DNA of 8,968 nucleotides, taken from assembly GCA_017537105.1 (NCBI GenBank), contig JAFWBZ010000009.1:1-8968 (forward strand), given 5' to 3'. Below the pieces are notes generated by a model. That model saw nothing but the letters and a program-made list of their open reading frames with translations. It did no database searches and was not told the origin of the DNA. The DNA comes from Clostridia bacterium. GTDB taxonomy: Bacteria > Bacillota > Clostridia > Christensenellales > Aristaeellaceae. A program made the translations under genes and the position numbers. Each line of letters starts with the position of its first letter. Position 1 is the first letter of the stretch. Shown piece after piece: positions 1-7,398 of the stretch.

Positions 1-1609
1 AGCGGTTGACCGGGAAGCCGTTCAGGAAGATTCCCCTGGGCGTGGAATTGTGCAGTCCCGTGGAGCACTTGAAGGAGTTGGCGAGATCGTAGGTGCCCGC
101 GGCGTTCAGCCGATAGATTTCGACAGTCTGACGCGCGAGGCTGACCTCCACGCGGTAGGGCCAGGGCTTTACGACGGCGTTATCGGAGAAGAGTACCGCC
201 TGCGTCTCCACATCGGCCACGCCGGTCTCCGGAAGCCCGTTTGCCGCCTGGAATGCCTTCACGGCGCTGCGGCTTTCCGAACCGAACTTGCCGTCCACCC
301 CGGATTTGGAGATGTAGTAGAGCGAATAGAGCCTGCGCTGCACGCGCGTGGTCTCCGCGGTGCTCTTCTTTTTCCCGCCCACATCTGCCCGGTACCCCAG
401 CAAGTCGTCCTGGAGAAGCTGCTGGGCTTCGCGGCTCAGCGCGTCCGAGTGGGCGAAGAGCGCGGCGCTCGGGTCCTTCCGGCTTGTGAGGTAGCTGTGC
501 AGCCGTTCCACAGCGGTCTTGACCGTCTTGTCAAACTTTCCGTTGGGCAGCTTTACGAGCATGCCGCCGCGGACCAGCGCGTCCTCAACGTCGCGCACGG
601 CCAAGCCGCTGTCCCCGAATGCGATGTCGTGCGGAGCGCAGTGGTCGGCCTGCGGCGCATCCGATGCGAAGAGCGCGTCCGCCACGGTTCGGTCAATCCC
701 AACGCCGTTCGCCAGCCCGGCCTGCTCCTTGAACAGGGCCAGCGCTTCGAGGGCGTAGTCGTCCAGCGTCTCGTCCGCGGACTGGTCCATGTAGCCCAGC
801 TGGGCGAGCCGAAGCTCTGCGCGGCGTACCTCGCTGTCCGTCGCTCCGGGCACCAGATCCCGCAGGTAGGGGGAATAGCTCTCGCTGAACAGGAAGTACT
901 GGGTGATCGGTGTGGCCTCGCCGTTGGCCGTGATGTCGAAGGATTCCCCATAACCCTGGGCCTTCAGATGCTGCTGAAAGGCCTTGACCGCCGCGACGGT
1001 CTGCTTGCCGTAGCTGCCGGTGACCGTGTCCTCAAAGAATGCGAGGTCGCGCAGCCGCTCCTGCAGGCGCGTCACCGCGTCGCCCTTGTCCCCGCTGGCG
1101 AGGGCGGCGGGCAGCGTGACGGCGTCCTCCGCAAACAGGCGGTCCAGGGTGGTCTGATCGACGCGCTCCGTCAGCGCAAGCCCGTGAAACTGCTGAAACA
1201 GCTTCAGGGCGGCAGCGGAACGCTTTCCCCAGATGCCGTCCGCCTTGCCGCGGAGGTATCCAAGGTCGATCAGGCGCTGCTGTATGGTGCGGGTCGAGGG
1301 ATTCTTCGCGACGGCCTGCGCCAGCGCGTCGAGGGTGTCGGTGTCCAGCACGCCGGTGACAGCGTAACCCTCCCGGGACTGGAAGGCGCGCAGCGCGGAT
1401 TCGGTCTTGGGACCGAACTTGCCGTCCGCTCCGCCGTCCAGCAGTCCCAGATCGATGAGGTACTGCTGCGCCTGGCGGATCGATTCGGGCTGCTCCATGG
1501 GGGAAGCATCCAGCCTTTCGTCCACCACGGCGGGCATGGATTCTGCAACGGCCGTTCCGAAGATGCAGCACAGCAGGAACAGCGCGACCAGTATTTTCTT
1601 CAGCATCAT
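1..1609 (-). CDS. Secreted peptidoglycan-binding repeat protein with C-terminal L,D-transpeptidase (YkuD) domain, 3' end cut by window edge
   Basis: The frame is open from the ATG at 1609 to the left edge, 536 codons with no stop. The N-terminus (MMLKKILVALFLLCC...AVA) is a signal peptide with a likely cleavage after residue 22. Six consecutive peptidoglycan-binding_1-like modules follow from about residue 40 to 480. Repeats 1, 2 and 6 are the clearest, with the pattern LxxLGxL...DGxxGxxTxxAlxxFQ; repeats 3 to 5 are degenerate. From about residue 483 the chain matches the start of a YkuD domain (YRVEVSLARQTVEIYRL, then STGLHNSTPRGIF). The catalytic His and Cys motif would lie beyond the window, so activity cannot be confirmed. 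Such enzymes make 3-3 crosslinks or modify wall peptides outside the membrane. The start is chosen for the signal peptide and a GAGAAG stretch about 7 bases upstream. A second ATG lies at 1606. No lipobox is seen. Confidence 0.9.
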   Translation of the reverse strand, partial: MMLKKILVALFLLCCIFGTAVAESMPAVVDERLDASPMEQPESIRQAQQYLIDLGLLDGGADGKFGPKTESALRAFQSREGYAVTGVLDTDTLDALAQAVAKNPSTRTIQQRLIDLGYLRGKADGIWGKRSAAALKLFQQFHGLALTERVDQTTLDRLFAEDAVTLPAALASGDKGDAVTRLQERLRDLAFFEDTVTGSYGKQTVAAVKAFQQHLKAQGYGESFDITANGEATPITQYFLFSESYSPYLRDLVPGATDSEVRRAELRLAQLGYMDQSADETLDDYALEALALFKEQAGLANGVGIDRTVADALFASDAPQADHCAPHDIAFGDSGLAVRDVEDALVRGGMLVKLPNGKFDKTVKTAVERLHSYLTSRKDPSAALFAHSDALSREAQQLLQDDLLGYRADVGGKKKSTAETTRVQRRLYSLYYISKSGVDGKFGSESRSAVKAFQAANGLPETGVADVETQAVLFSDNAVVKPWPYRVEVSLARQTVEIYRLNAAGTYDLANSFKCSTGLHNSTPRGIFLNGFPVNR

Positions 1610-1683
1610 GGGTTCTTCTCTGCTCCATTGCCTCCCTGTGCCGCGCGTCCGGGCGGAGCGCAGCCGGGGAATATGATAGAATC

Positions 1684-1710
1684 ATTGTACCACGAGCCGA
1701 AGGCGATGAA
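1684..1710 (-). promoter_or_regulatory. Putative promoter of the transpeptidase gene (extended -10)
   Basis: On the minus strand TACAAT (1689 to 1684) is preceded by TG plus one base, an extended -10 element. The best -35-like hexamer is TTCATC at 1710 to 1705, but the spacing is only 15, so the -35 is weak. Just downstream, ATGAT-TCT-ATCAT forms a small inverted repeat near the expected start of transcription and could be an operator. The 5' leader would be about 70 bases. Confidence 0.45.
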
Positions 1711-1747
1711 TGGAACAATAAAGTGATATTTGAGAAAACTTGCGGAA

Positions 1748-1769
1748 CCGGGCTTCAGGGTGTGCCCGG
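1748..1769 (-). terminator. Possible weak terminator of the amidohydrolase/phosphoesterase unit
   Basis: CCGGGC and GCCCGG form a 6-bp stem around a 10-base loop that contains the metallophosphoesterase stop codon. Nine bases further on the minus strand is a short TTTT run. The stem is short and the U-tract is displaced, so read-through toward the next minus-strand gene is possible. Confidence 0.3.
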
Positions 1770-2987
1770 AAGCTCGAAGTGCAGGGAATCCCCGGTCGAT
1801 TCGTTCATGACGAGGTTCATATAGGTCCAGAAGGCGTTCTCGTCATTTCGCTGCCACAGGGCGCGGGCGGGATCCTCCCACCAGACCGGGTCGTCGCTTC
1901 GATAGGTTCCCGAGAAGTAGGCCAGGTTAAAGCGCGCGGCGTAGTCCGCCATGGCGTCGATCTCCTCGGCGGGGAGTCCACTCCCGTCCAGCGATGCGCG
2001 CACCTTTTCATCGGCGACTGCATAGAACCAAGCCCTGCTCTCCTCCGAGAAGCCCTCCGGCAGCACGGCATCCTCCAGAGCGCGGGCCTCATAGGTCAGC
2101 GCCCCGTCGTCCGCGAGGGTGACGAGGGCATATCGGTGAGGCCACACGCAAAAGGCGCCGAGGGCGCAGTCCGCCAGCCCCGCCTGCTCCACGATGTGCT
2201 GTACGTGCAGGTGACCGGAGAGATTGAGCCGAACGCCGTACTTCCGCGCCAGCGCCGCCATGCTTTCGCTGCCGAGCATCAGGAAGCTGTCCCGGGAGAA
2301 GGCGGTGTGCTGCAGCAGACTGTGATGGGTGGCTGTGATCAGGCGGACGCCCGCGGACTGCGCCTGCTGCATGACGCCCTCCAGCCACTCGGCATGATTC
2401 GCGGTGAAGACGCCGAAGGTCTGTGCCTGCTCGCGATAGAAGGACACATCCGTCATGGCGGTCCACAGCCGGTCGCCGACCGGCGCGACATAGGAGAGGT
2501 GGTCGGCTTCCGCGGGGACATTCATGAAGTCTGCGTAGATTTCGGCGAATTCCTCCGTCGTCACAGCCTCCGTGGCGTACCACGTGCTTCCCGAGAAGCC
2601 GCGCGCCGTCGCGCTGTTGATGTCGTGATTGCCCGGGATGACCCAGACGGGCGTGCCCGAAGTCTCGATTTCTGCAAAGCGCCGGGCCAGGACCAGGTGG
2701 CTGGCGCGCTCGCCGTTGAAGGAGAGGTCGCCCGTGACCAGCAGCGCGTCGGGATGCAGGCGCTCCGCCTCCAAGGCCAGGGCGGAGAGCAGCTCATCGC
2801 TGTATTGGGAGACCTTTCCGTCGCCCGCGCGCAGTGCGCGGAGGAACAGTTCGCTGTCCGCATACAACGCCTTCGCCATGTAGTGCAGATCGGAAACCAC
2901 CATCACCCGAACCTCCGCGGAGGCCGTCATCGCGAGCGCGCAGAGCAGCAACGCGAGACAAACTGCCGCAAGCCGTTTGCCTTTCAT
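1755..2987 (-). CDS. Exported calcineurin-like metallophosphoesterase
   Basis: A 410-residue protein with a signal peptide (MKGKRLAAVCLALLLCALAMTASA, likely cut after residue 24) followed at once by the metallophosphoesterase core. All the usual metal and catalytic motifs are visible: D33-x-H35 (VSDLHY), G86-D87...N91-G (TGDLSFNG), G119-N-H-D122, H221-H222, and G258-H-L-H261. These form the two-metal site that hydrolyses phosphomonoesters or diesters; some secreted family members act on cyclic nucleotides, but the substrate here is not evident. The C-terminal 150 residues are a Trp/Asp-rich extension without a motif I recognise. The start at 2987 is preferred over an in-frame ATG at 3086 because it gives a clean signal peptide and has GGAG five bases upstream. 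It follows the amidohydrolase gene by 95 bases and probably shares its transcript. Confidence 0.9.
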   Translation of the reverse strand: MKGKRLAAVCLALLLCALAMTASAEVRVMVVSDLHYMAKALYADSELFLRALRAGDGKVSQYSDELLSALALEAERLHPDALLVTGDLSFNGERASHLVLARRFAEIETSGTPVWVIPGNHDINSATARGFSGSTWYATEAVTTEEFAEIYADFMNVPAEADHLSYVAPVGDRLWTAMTDVSFYREQAQTFGVFTANHAEWLEGVMQQAQSAGVRLITATHHSLLQHTAFSRDSFLMLGSESMAALARKYGVRLNLSGHLHVQHIVEQAGLADCALGAFCVWPHRYALVTLADDGALTYEARALEDAVLPEGFSEESRAWFYAVADEKVRASLDGSGLPAEEIDAMADYAARFNLAYFSGTYRSDDPVWWEDPARALWQRNDENAFWTYMNLVMNESTGDSLHFELPGTP

Positions 2988-3082
2988 AAATGCTCCATTT
3001 CTGTCGTCGCGGGCGAGCAGGAATCGGTTCGGATGCTCCGCACTGCTGTGCAGGCCGGGGTTCCATCGCTTCGGTCGCATCA

Positions 3083-3997
3083 TCATTGTTCACAGGACAC
3101 GGCGCGCCCGTCGCTGGAGACGGGAATGAGGACGTGGCGCTCGCAGCCCGGAAGGCCGAGGAAGCGCTCGTAGTTTTTTTGGAAGATGTGCTCCCGGATG
3201 CCCTCGGAGATGTTCAGCGCGTCCATGATGGCGTTGTCCGTGCCAAGCCACTTTTTGGCCCACTCGCTGTTGTAGTCCTCGGCGGTGCAGTCGGTACCCC
3301 AGAGGATGTTGTGTTCCACGTCGTAGCCACAGTTCAGCAGCTTGCGGAACAGATCATAGCGATAGGAAACCGGCGTGCCCGGCGTCAGGTCGAAGAACAT
3401 TTCAATATTGTCCTCCGGGTGCTGGCGCAGGTTGGCCAGGAACTTGCCATAGAGGGCGATGCACTCGTCATACCAAGGCCAGGAGCAGTGGCCCAGGGAG
3501 AAGCGCAGCCCCTGCAGCCGGTCGATGGTGCCGGAGGAGCGGTCCAGCAGCTCCTCCCAGTTCAGGGGCCGGTTGTACTTGGAGGAGGGGGAGTCATCCC
3601 AGAGGATGCCGCTGTGGAAGAATATGGGCTTGCCGGTCCTGGCGACGGCCTCCAGCATGCGAATGCCCTTTTCCTCGCCGATGTAGAAGCTGTTGCAGAT
3701 GCACTTGAACGCGGCGATGCCCCGCTCCGCCGCCTCAGCGATCAGGTCGATCGTGTCCGGCTCGTCCGGGTGGATCCACAGCACCGGGAAGAGCCGTCCT
3801 TCCTGTCCCTTGCAGGCCTCCAGCACCATGGACAGGCGATCGCGACCGACGGCGCTGTGCCGCCCGAGGCCGGAAAAGCATTGGGGATGCTGGGAAAAGA
3901 CCGAACCGCCCCAGACGCCCGCTTCGGCCATTTGCTTCAAGAGCTGTTCGCTGTCCAGCACAGAACTGCTGTGAATGTGCACGTCATAGACCTTCAT
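3083..3997 (-). CDS. Amidohydrolase family protein (Amidohydro_2/TIM-barrel metal hydrolase)
   Basis: A 304-residue cytoplasmic protein (no signal peptide) with the metal-ligand pattern of the amidohydrolase superfamily: H7-x-H9 after the first strand (YDVHIHS), K98 in AAFKC, H128 in FFHSG, H170 in LGHCSW, and D236 in LWGTDC. The C-terminal NYERFLGL is also typical of these proteins. The fold is the one used by uronate/carboxylate decarboxylases, lactonases and related hydrolases, but nothing in the sequence fixes the substrate. The start at 3997 has a perfect AGGAGG eight bases upstream; the frame extends further but without a better start. It is the first gene of a likely operon with the exported metallophosphoesterase and is divergent from the desulfhydrase operon. 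The protein contains unusual Cys and Trp residues near the active site (C99, C101, C171, W173, W175). Confidence 0.88.
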   Translation of the reverse strand: MKVYDVHIHSSSVLDSEQLLKQMAEAGVWGGSVFSQHPQCFSGLGRHSAVGRDRLSMVLEACKGQEGRLFPVLWIHPDEPDTIDLIAEAAERGIAAFKCICNSFYIGEEKGIRMLEAVARTGKPIFFHSGILWDDSPSSKYNRPLNWEELLDRSSGTIDRLQGLRFSLGHCSWPWYDECIALYGKFLANLRQHPEDNIEMFFDLTPGTPVSYRYDLFRKLLNCGYDVEHNILWGTDCTAEDYNSEWAKKWLGTDNAIMDALNISEGIREHIFQKNYERFLGLPGCERHVLIPVSSDGRAVSCEQ

Positions 3998-4098
3998 AAC
4001 GCTATCCTCCTGCGCGTTTGTATGTGGGCGGCGTCGCTGATTGGAAATCACCGCTGCGGCGATTGCGGTTTCCCTCGCCGAATCCGCGCCCGATTCCC

Positions 4099-4127
4099 AT
4101 TATAGCACATGTGGGAGCAAAGATGAA
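4099..4127 (-). promoter_or_regulatory. Promoter of the amidohydrolase operon (extended -10)
   Basis: On the minus strand a perfect TATAAT (4104 to 4099) is preceded by TGC, giving an extended -10. The -35 region 17 bases upstream is TTCATC, a weak match to TTGACA. An 8-bp palindrome CACATGTG (4106 to 4113) overlaps the extended -10 element. The leader of about 95 bases contains small inverted repeats, TGATT-GGA-AATCA at 4038 to 4050 and CGGCGA/TCGCCG at 4057 to 4080, whose role is unknown. Confidence 0.6.
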
Positions 4128-4170
4128 CTCCGTATTTTCCAATCGCGAGGTACATTTCAAATGTGTGGGG

Positions 4171-4218
4171 AGCGGAAGTGAGATACAGAAAGCGTTGCAA
4201 TTCCGTGGCGCTTCCGCT
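4171..4218 (+). repeat. Inverted repeat around the desulfhydrase promoter
   Basis: AGCGGAAG at 4171 to 4178 is repeated in perfect inversion as CTTCCGCT at 4211 to 4218; over ten bases there is one mismatch. The arms are about 40 bases apart centre to centre, flank the -35 hexamer, and the right arm touches the -10. It could be a paired operator or chance. Confidence 0.35.
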
Positions 4219-4223
4219 ATAAT
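4195..4223 (+). promoter_or_regulatory. Promoter of the desulfhydrase/YczE operon
   Basis: TTGCAA (4195 to 4200), a 17-base spacer and a perfect TATAAT (4218 to 4223) make a good sigma-A type promoter. Transcription would begin near 4230, about 50 bases before the ATG at 4283. The start codon is preceded by a GGGGGG run at 4270 to 4275. Confidence 0.75.
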
Positions 4224-4282
4224 GGTGCTGCAAAGCGGGAGAACCGCCGCACAGGCGACGCAGACCAACGGGGGGATCGACC

Positions 4283-5233
4283 ATGAAGGCACTCGACAGC
4301 ATGGAGAGGGTATCGCTCGGGATCTTCCCGACGCCCATCCAGCGGCTGGACCGCATCAGCGCGCTGCTGCACACCAACGTGTACATCAAGCGAGACGACC
4401 TGACCGGCCTGGGGCTCGGCGGCAACAAGGTGCGCAAGTTGGAATTTCTGCTGGCCGACGCGAAGCGCCAGGGCGCAACGGTGGTCTTCACCACGGGCGG
4501 CGCACAATCCAATCACGCGATGCTCACCGCTGCGGCGGCGGGCAAGCTGGGCATGCGGGCCATACTGATCCTGAAGAAGCGCGGGGTTACGGAATGCCTC
4601 GGGAACCAGCTGCTGGAAAAGCTGATGGGGACGGAGGTCCTCTTCATGGACACGGACGACTACGCCGACATCTACGCGGAAATGGACCGGATCGGGGAGA
4701 GCTTGGGCGTGCCCTTTTACAAGATCCCCTGCGGCGGTTCCAACGCGCTGGGCACGCTGGGCTATGTAGACTGCGTCCGGGAGATCGCCGGCCAGGGGAT
4801 CCGCTTCGACCACATCGTCTGCGCAGAGGGAAGCGGCGGCACGATGGCGGGACTGGCCCTGGGCGCCAAGCTCTTCCTGCCCGGGACCCGCGTCCACGGC
4901 ATGATGGTGGACAAGGACGCCTTCGAGGAGATCACGCCGCGCCTGATGCGCGAAGCGGCGGCGCTGCTCGGGGTTGAAATAGAGATCGAAAACGACGACT
5001 TTGCCCTTCGGGACCAGTGCGGCCCCGGCTATGCGATCCCCTCCGAGGCGGGCGACGCCGCGGTGCGGCTCATGGCGGAGCAGGAGGGCCTGTTCCTCGA
5101 CCCGGTGTACACAGGCAAGGCCTTTGCGGGACTGGTGGCCATGGCGAAGGAGGGCGTGTTCCGGGAGAACGAAAACGTGCTGTTCGTGCACACGGGCGGC
5201 GCGGGCGGGCTGTTTGCCGTCGCGCGGACATAG
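4283..5233 (+). CDS. PLP-dependent D-cysteine desulfhydrase-like enzyme
   Basis: A 316-residue member of the ACC deaminase/D-cysteine desulfhydrase branch of fold-type II PLP enzymes. The PLP lysine is K49 in GLGGNKVRKLEF; S76 in GGAQSNHA is the catalytic serine; EGSGGT (182 to 187) is the phosphate-binding loop; Y250 (GYAIPSEAG) and Y276-T277 (DPVYTGKA) line the active site; HTGG (303 to 306) lies near the end. True ACC deaminases carry Tyr-Glu where this has Tyr-Thr, which favours D-cysteine desulfhydrase (D-cysteine to pyruvate, H2S and ammonia). Related lyases such as L-cysteate sulfo-lyase share the scaffold, so the exact substrate is inferred. It is cytoplasmic and the first gene of an operon with a YczE-family membrane protein 24 bases downstream. 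Leucine is mostly encoded by CTG, in keeping with GC-rich host DNA. Confidence 0.88.
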   Translation: MKALDSMERVSLGIFPTPIQRLDRISALLHTNVYIKRDDLTGLGLGGNKVRKLEFLLADAKRQGATVVFTTGGAQSNHAMLTAAAAGKLGMRAILILKKRGVTECLGNQLLEKLMGTEVLFMDTDDYADIYAEMDRIGESLGVPFYKIPCGGSNALGTLGYVDCVREIAGQGIRFDHIVCAEGSGGTMAGLALGAKLFLPGTRVHGMMVDKDAFEEITPRLMREAAALLGVEIEIENDDFALRDQCGPGYAIPSEAGDAAVRLMAEQEGLFLDPVYTGKAFAGLVAMAKEGVFRENENVLFVHTGGAGGLFAVART

Positions 5234-5257
5234 AGAATCGGGGGAGACCACGCGGAT

Positions 5258-5920
5258 ATGAACAAGAGAACGATCCTCCTGCAGTGGCTGCAGATCGTGA
5301 TGGGCCTGCTGGTGTTTGCCCTGGGCGTCCACATGACAATCTATGCCAATATCGGCCTCGCACCCTGGGACTGCCTGGGCATGGGCATCGCCCGCCACAC
5401 GCCGCTGAACTATGGGCTGGCGATGACCTCCATGGCGGTGCTCATACTGCTGATCGACCTGCTGTTGCGGGAGCGCATCGGATATGGCACGATCATCGAC
5501 GCGCTGCTGACGGGCAATTTCGTGCAGATGTTCAACGACCTCAACCCGCTGCCGGAGAACCGAAGCCTCTGGCTGGGCATTGCGGTCATGCTGGTAGGCT
5601 TTGTGTTTATGGCGCTGGGCATGTGGATCTACATGCGCGCGGCGCAGTGCTGCGGTCCCCGGGACTCCCTGCTGGTGGGGCTGGGCAAGCGCCTGCCGAA
5701 GCTGCCCATCGGCCTGGTGGAGATCCTGCTGTGGGCCGCGGTGCTGCTGATCGGATGGCTGCTGGGCGGGCCCGTGGGCATCGGCACGCTGATCAGCACC
5801 TTCGGCGCCGGGGCGGTGATGCAGCTGGTGTATTCCGCAGTGCGCTTTGATCCCCGGGAGGTCCGGCACCGCGGCGCGATGGAGGTGACGCGGCTGCTGA
5901 TGGGCAGGCGGGCCGGCTGA
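5258..5920 (+). CDS. YczE/YyaS family integral membrane protein
   Basis: A 220-residue hydrophobic protein with five or six membrane segments (about residues 7-28, 52-71, 75-92, 104-127, 150-171 and 174-195). Family marks are GLAPWD (33 to 38), the GPRDSLLVGL stretch after the fourth segment, and GIGTL near the last segment. Function is not established for the family; a transport or export role is often suggested. The ribosome site is GGGGAG, 11 bases before the ATG. It lies 24 bases after the desulfhydrase stop and is almost surely cotranscribed, so an attractive inference is that it moves the substrate or a product of that enzyme. The C-terminus is a short basic tail. Confidence 0.85.
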   Translation: MNKRTILLQWLQIVMGLLVFALGVHMTIYANIGLAPWDCLGMGIARHTPLNYGLAMTSMAVLILLIDLLLRERIGYGTIIDALLTGNFVQMFNDLNPLPENRSLWLGIAVMLVGFVFMALGMWIYMRAAQCCGPRDSLLVGLGKRLPKLPIGLVEILLWAAVLLIGWLLGGPVGIGTLISTFGAGAVMQLVYSAVRFDPREVRHRGAMEVTRLLMGRRAG

Positions 5921-5968
5921 ACCGGCGACGCCTGGACGGCACGCATACCCCCTGGAGGCGCAAAGATT

Positions 5969-5999
5969 TGCCGCGGTGGACGATATGTCCGCCGCGGCA
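5969..5999. terminator. Hairpin between convergent genes, probable bidirectional terminator
   Basis: A 13-bp stem (TGCCGCGGTGGAC, loop GATAT, then GTCCGCCGCGGCA) sits between the stops of the YczE gene and trpB2. On the plus strand all 13 pairs form, one being G-U; on the minus strand the same position is a C-A mismatch. Neither side has a strong U-tract (TTGTGATG on plus, AAATCTTTG on minus), so termination efficiency is uncertain. Confidence 0.6.
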
Positions 6000-6015
6000 T
6001 TGTGATGCTGTCGCA

Positions 6016-7398
6016 TTACAGGTCGATCTTCGGGATGCCATCAAAGCCCTTCTGCAGGTCTTCGTCGGTGGGAATGTAGTCGGTCATCAGGCCGTCGTGG
6101 AACTTCTCATAGGCGACCATGTCGAAGTAGCCGGTGCCCGTGAGTCCGAACAGTATGGTCTTTTCCTCGCCGGTCTCCTTGCACTTCATCGCCTCGTCGA
6201 TGGCGACGCGGATGGCGTGGCTGCTCTCCGGCGCGGGCAGTATGCCCTCCACGCGGGCAAACTGCTCGGCTGCCTCGAACACCTTGGTCTGCTCTACGGC
6301 GCGGGCCTCCATGTAGCCGTCGTGATACAGCTGGGAGAGGATGGAGCTCATTCCGTGGTAGCGCAGGCCGCCTGCGTGGGTCGGCGCGGGGATGAAGCCG
6401 CTGCCGAGGGTGTACCTCTTGGCCATCGGGCAGACCAGTCCGGTATCGCAGAAGTCGTAGGCGAATTTGCCGCGGGTGAGGCTGGGGCAGGAGGCCGGCT
6501 CCACGGCGATGAACTGATAATCCGCCTCGCCGCGCAGCTTCTGTCCCATGAAGGGGCTGATCAGGCCGCCCAGATTGGAGCCGCCGCCCGCGCAGCCGAT
6601 GATGATGTCCGGCTTGATGCCGTACTTGTCCATGGCGGTCTTGGTCTCCACGCCGATGACGCTCTGGTGGAGCAGCACCTGGTTCAGCACGCTGCCCAGC
6701 ACGTAGCGGTAGCCGGGATTGCTGACGGCGACCTCCACGGCCTCGGAGATGGCGCAGCCCAGGCTGCCCGTGGTACCCGGGAACTGCTCCAGGATCTTGC
6801 GGCCCACGTTGGTGGTATCGGAGGGGGAGGGCACCACGGAGGCGCCGTAGGTGCGCATGACCTCGCGCCGGAAGGGCTTCTGTTCATAGGAGACCTTGAC
6901 CATGTAGACCTTGCAGTCCAGTCCGAAGTAGGAGCAGGCCATCGACAGCGCGGTGCCCCACTGGCCTGCACCGGTCTCGGTCGTGACGCCTTTGAGGCCC
7001 TGCTTCTTAGCGTAGTAGGCCTGCGGAACAGCGGAGTTGAGCTTGTGGCTGCCGCTCGTGTTGTTGCCCTCGAACTTGTAGTAGATGTGCGCCGGAGTCT
7101 GCAGCTTTTCTTCGAGGCAGTAAGCGCGGACCAGCGGTGAAGGGCGGTACATCTTGTAGAAATCCCTGATTTCCTGAGGGATCGGAATATAAGCGTGCTC
7201 GTTGTCGAGTTCCTGGGCGACGAGATCTTCACAGAAAACGGCGCTGAGTTCTTCAGCGGTCATAGGCTGAAGGGTTCCGGGATTGAGAAGCGGTGCGGGC
7301 TTGTTCTTCATATCAGCCCTTACGTTGTACCAGGAGGCAGGAATCTCGTTCTCGGAGAGATAGATCTTGTAGGGAATCTTCTGATTGTTGTTTGCCAT
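6016..7398 (-). CDS. trpB2: Tryptophan synthase beta chain-like protein, TrpB2 type
   Basis: A 460-residue PLP enzyme, longer than ordinary TrpB (about 400) and with the N-terminal extension of the TrpB2 group. K119 in NNTSGSHKLN binds PLP, E141 in TTETGAGQWG is the catalytic glutamate, and GGGSN (271 to 275) holds the cofactor phosphate. It would condense indole with L-serine to make L-tryptophan. TrpB2 proteins generally do not pair with TrpA in the standard way, and no trpA or other trp gene is in the window. The start at 7398 has AAAGGAGA six bases upstream; the frame stays open further up but only through the T-box leader. Expression is controlled by a Trp-specific T-box. Codon use changes sharply near codon 140: the first part uses GCT, CCT and CTC, the rest almost none of GCT or CCT and mainly CTG. 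This suggests a mosaic gene or an assembly join. Confidence 0.93.
   Translation of the reverse strand: MANNNQKIPYKIYLSENEIPASWYNVRADMKNKPAPLLNPGTLQPMTAEELSAVFCEDLVAQELDNEHAYIPIPQEIRDFYKMYRPSPLVRAYCLEEKLQTPAHIYYKFEGNNTSGSHKLNSAVPQAYYAKKQGLKGVTTETGAGQWGTALSMACSYFGLDCKVYMVKVSYEQKPFRREVMRTYGASVVPSPSDTTNVGRKILEQFPGTTGSLGCAISEAVEVAVSNPGYRYVLGSVLNQVLLHQSVIGVETKTAMDKYGIKPDIIIGCAGGGSNLGGLISPFMGQKLRGEADYQFIAVEPASCPSLTRGKFAYDFCDTGLVCPMAKRYTLGSGFIPAPTHAGGLRYHGMSSILSQLYHDGYMEARAVEQTKVFEAAEQFARVEGILPAPESSHAIRVAIDEAMKCKETGEEKTILFGLTGTGYFDMVAYEKFHDGLMTDYIPTDEDLQKGFDGIPKIDL

Noticed and set aside
50..1726. 558-codon open frame on the plus strand
   Set aside because: It is antisense to the peptidoglycan-binding/transpeptidase gene, shows no domain and has no proper ribosome site; long antisense frames are common in GC-rich genes.
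1740..4105. Two long plus-strand frames (1740-3173 and 2990-4105)
   Set aside because: Antisense shadows of the metallophosphoesterase and amidohydrolase genes, which have full catalytic motifs on the minus strand.
4283..5233. Identity as ACC deaminase
   Set aside because: The pair at 276-277 is Tyr-Thr rather than the Tyr-Glu of true ACC deaminases, and the C-terminal HTGG stretch fits the D-cysteine desulfhydrase group.
4217..6016. 599-codon minus-strand frame
   Set aside because: Antisense to the desulfhydrase and YczE genes; His/Gln/Arg-rich low-complexity translation with no recognisable fold.
5968..7140. 390-codon plus-strand frame
   Set aside because: Antisense shadow of trpB2; no ribosome site or domain.
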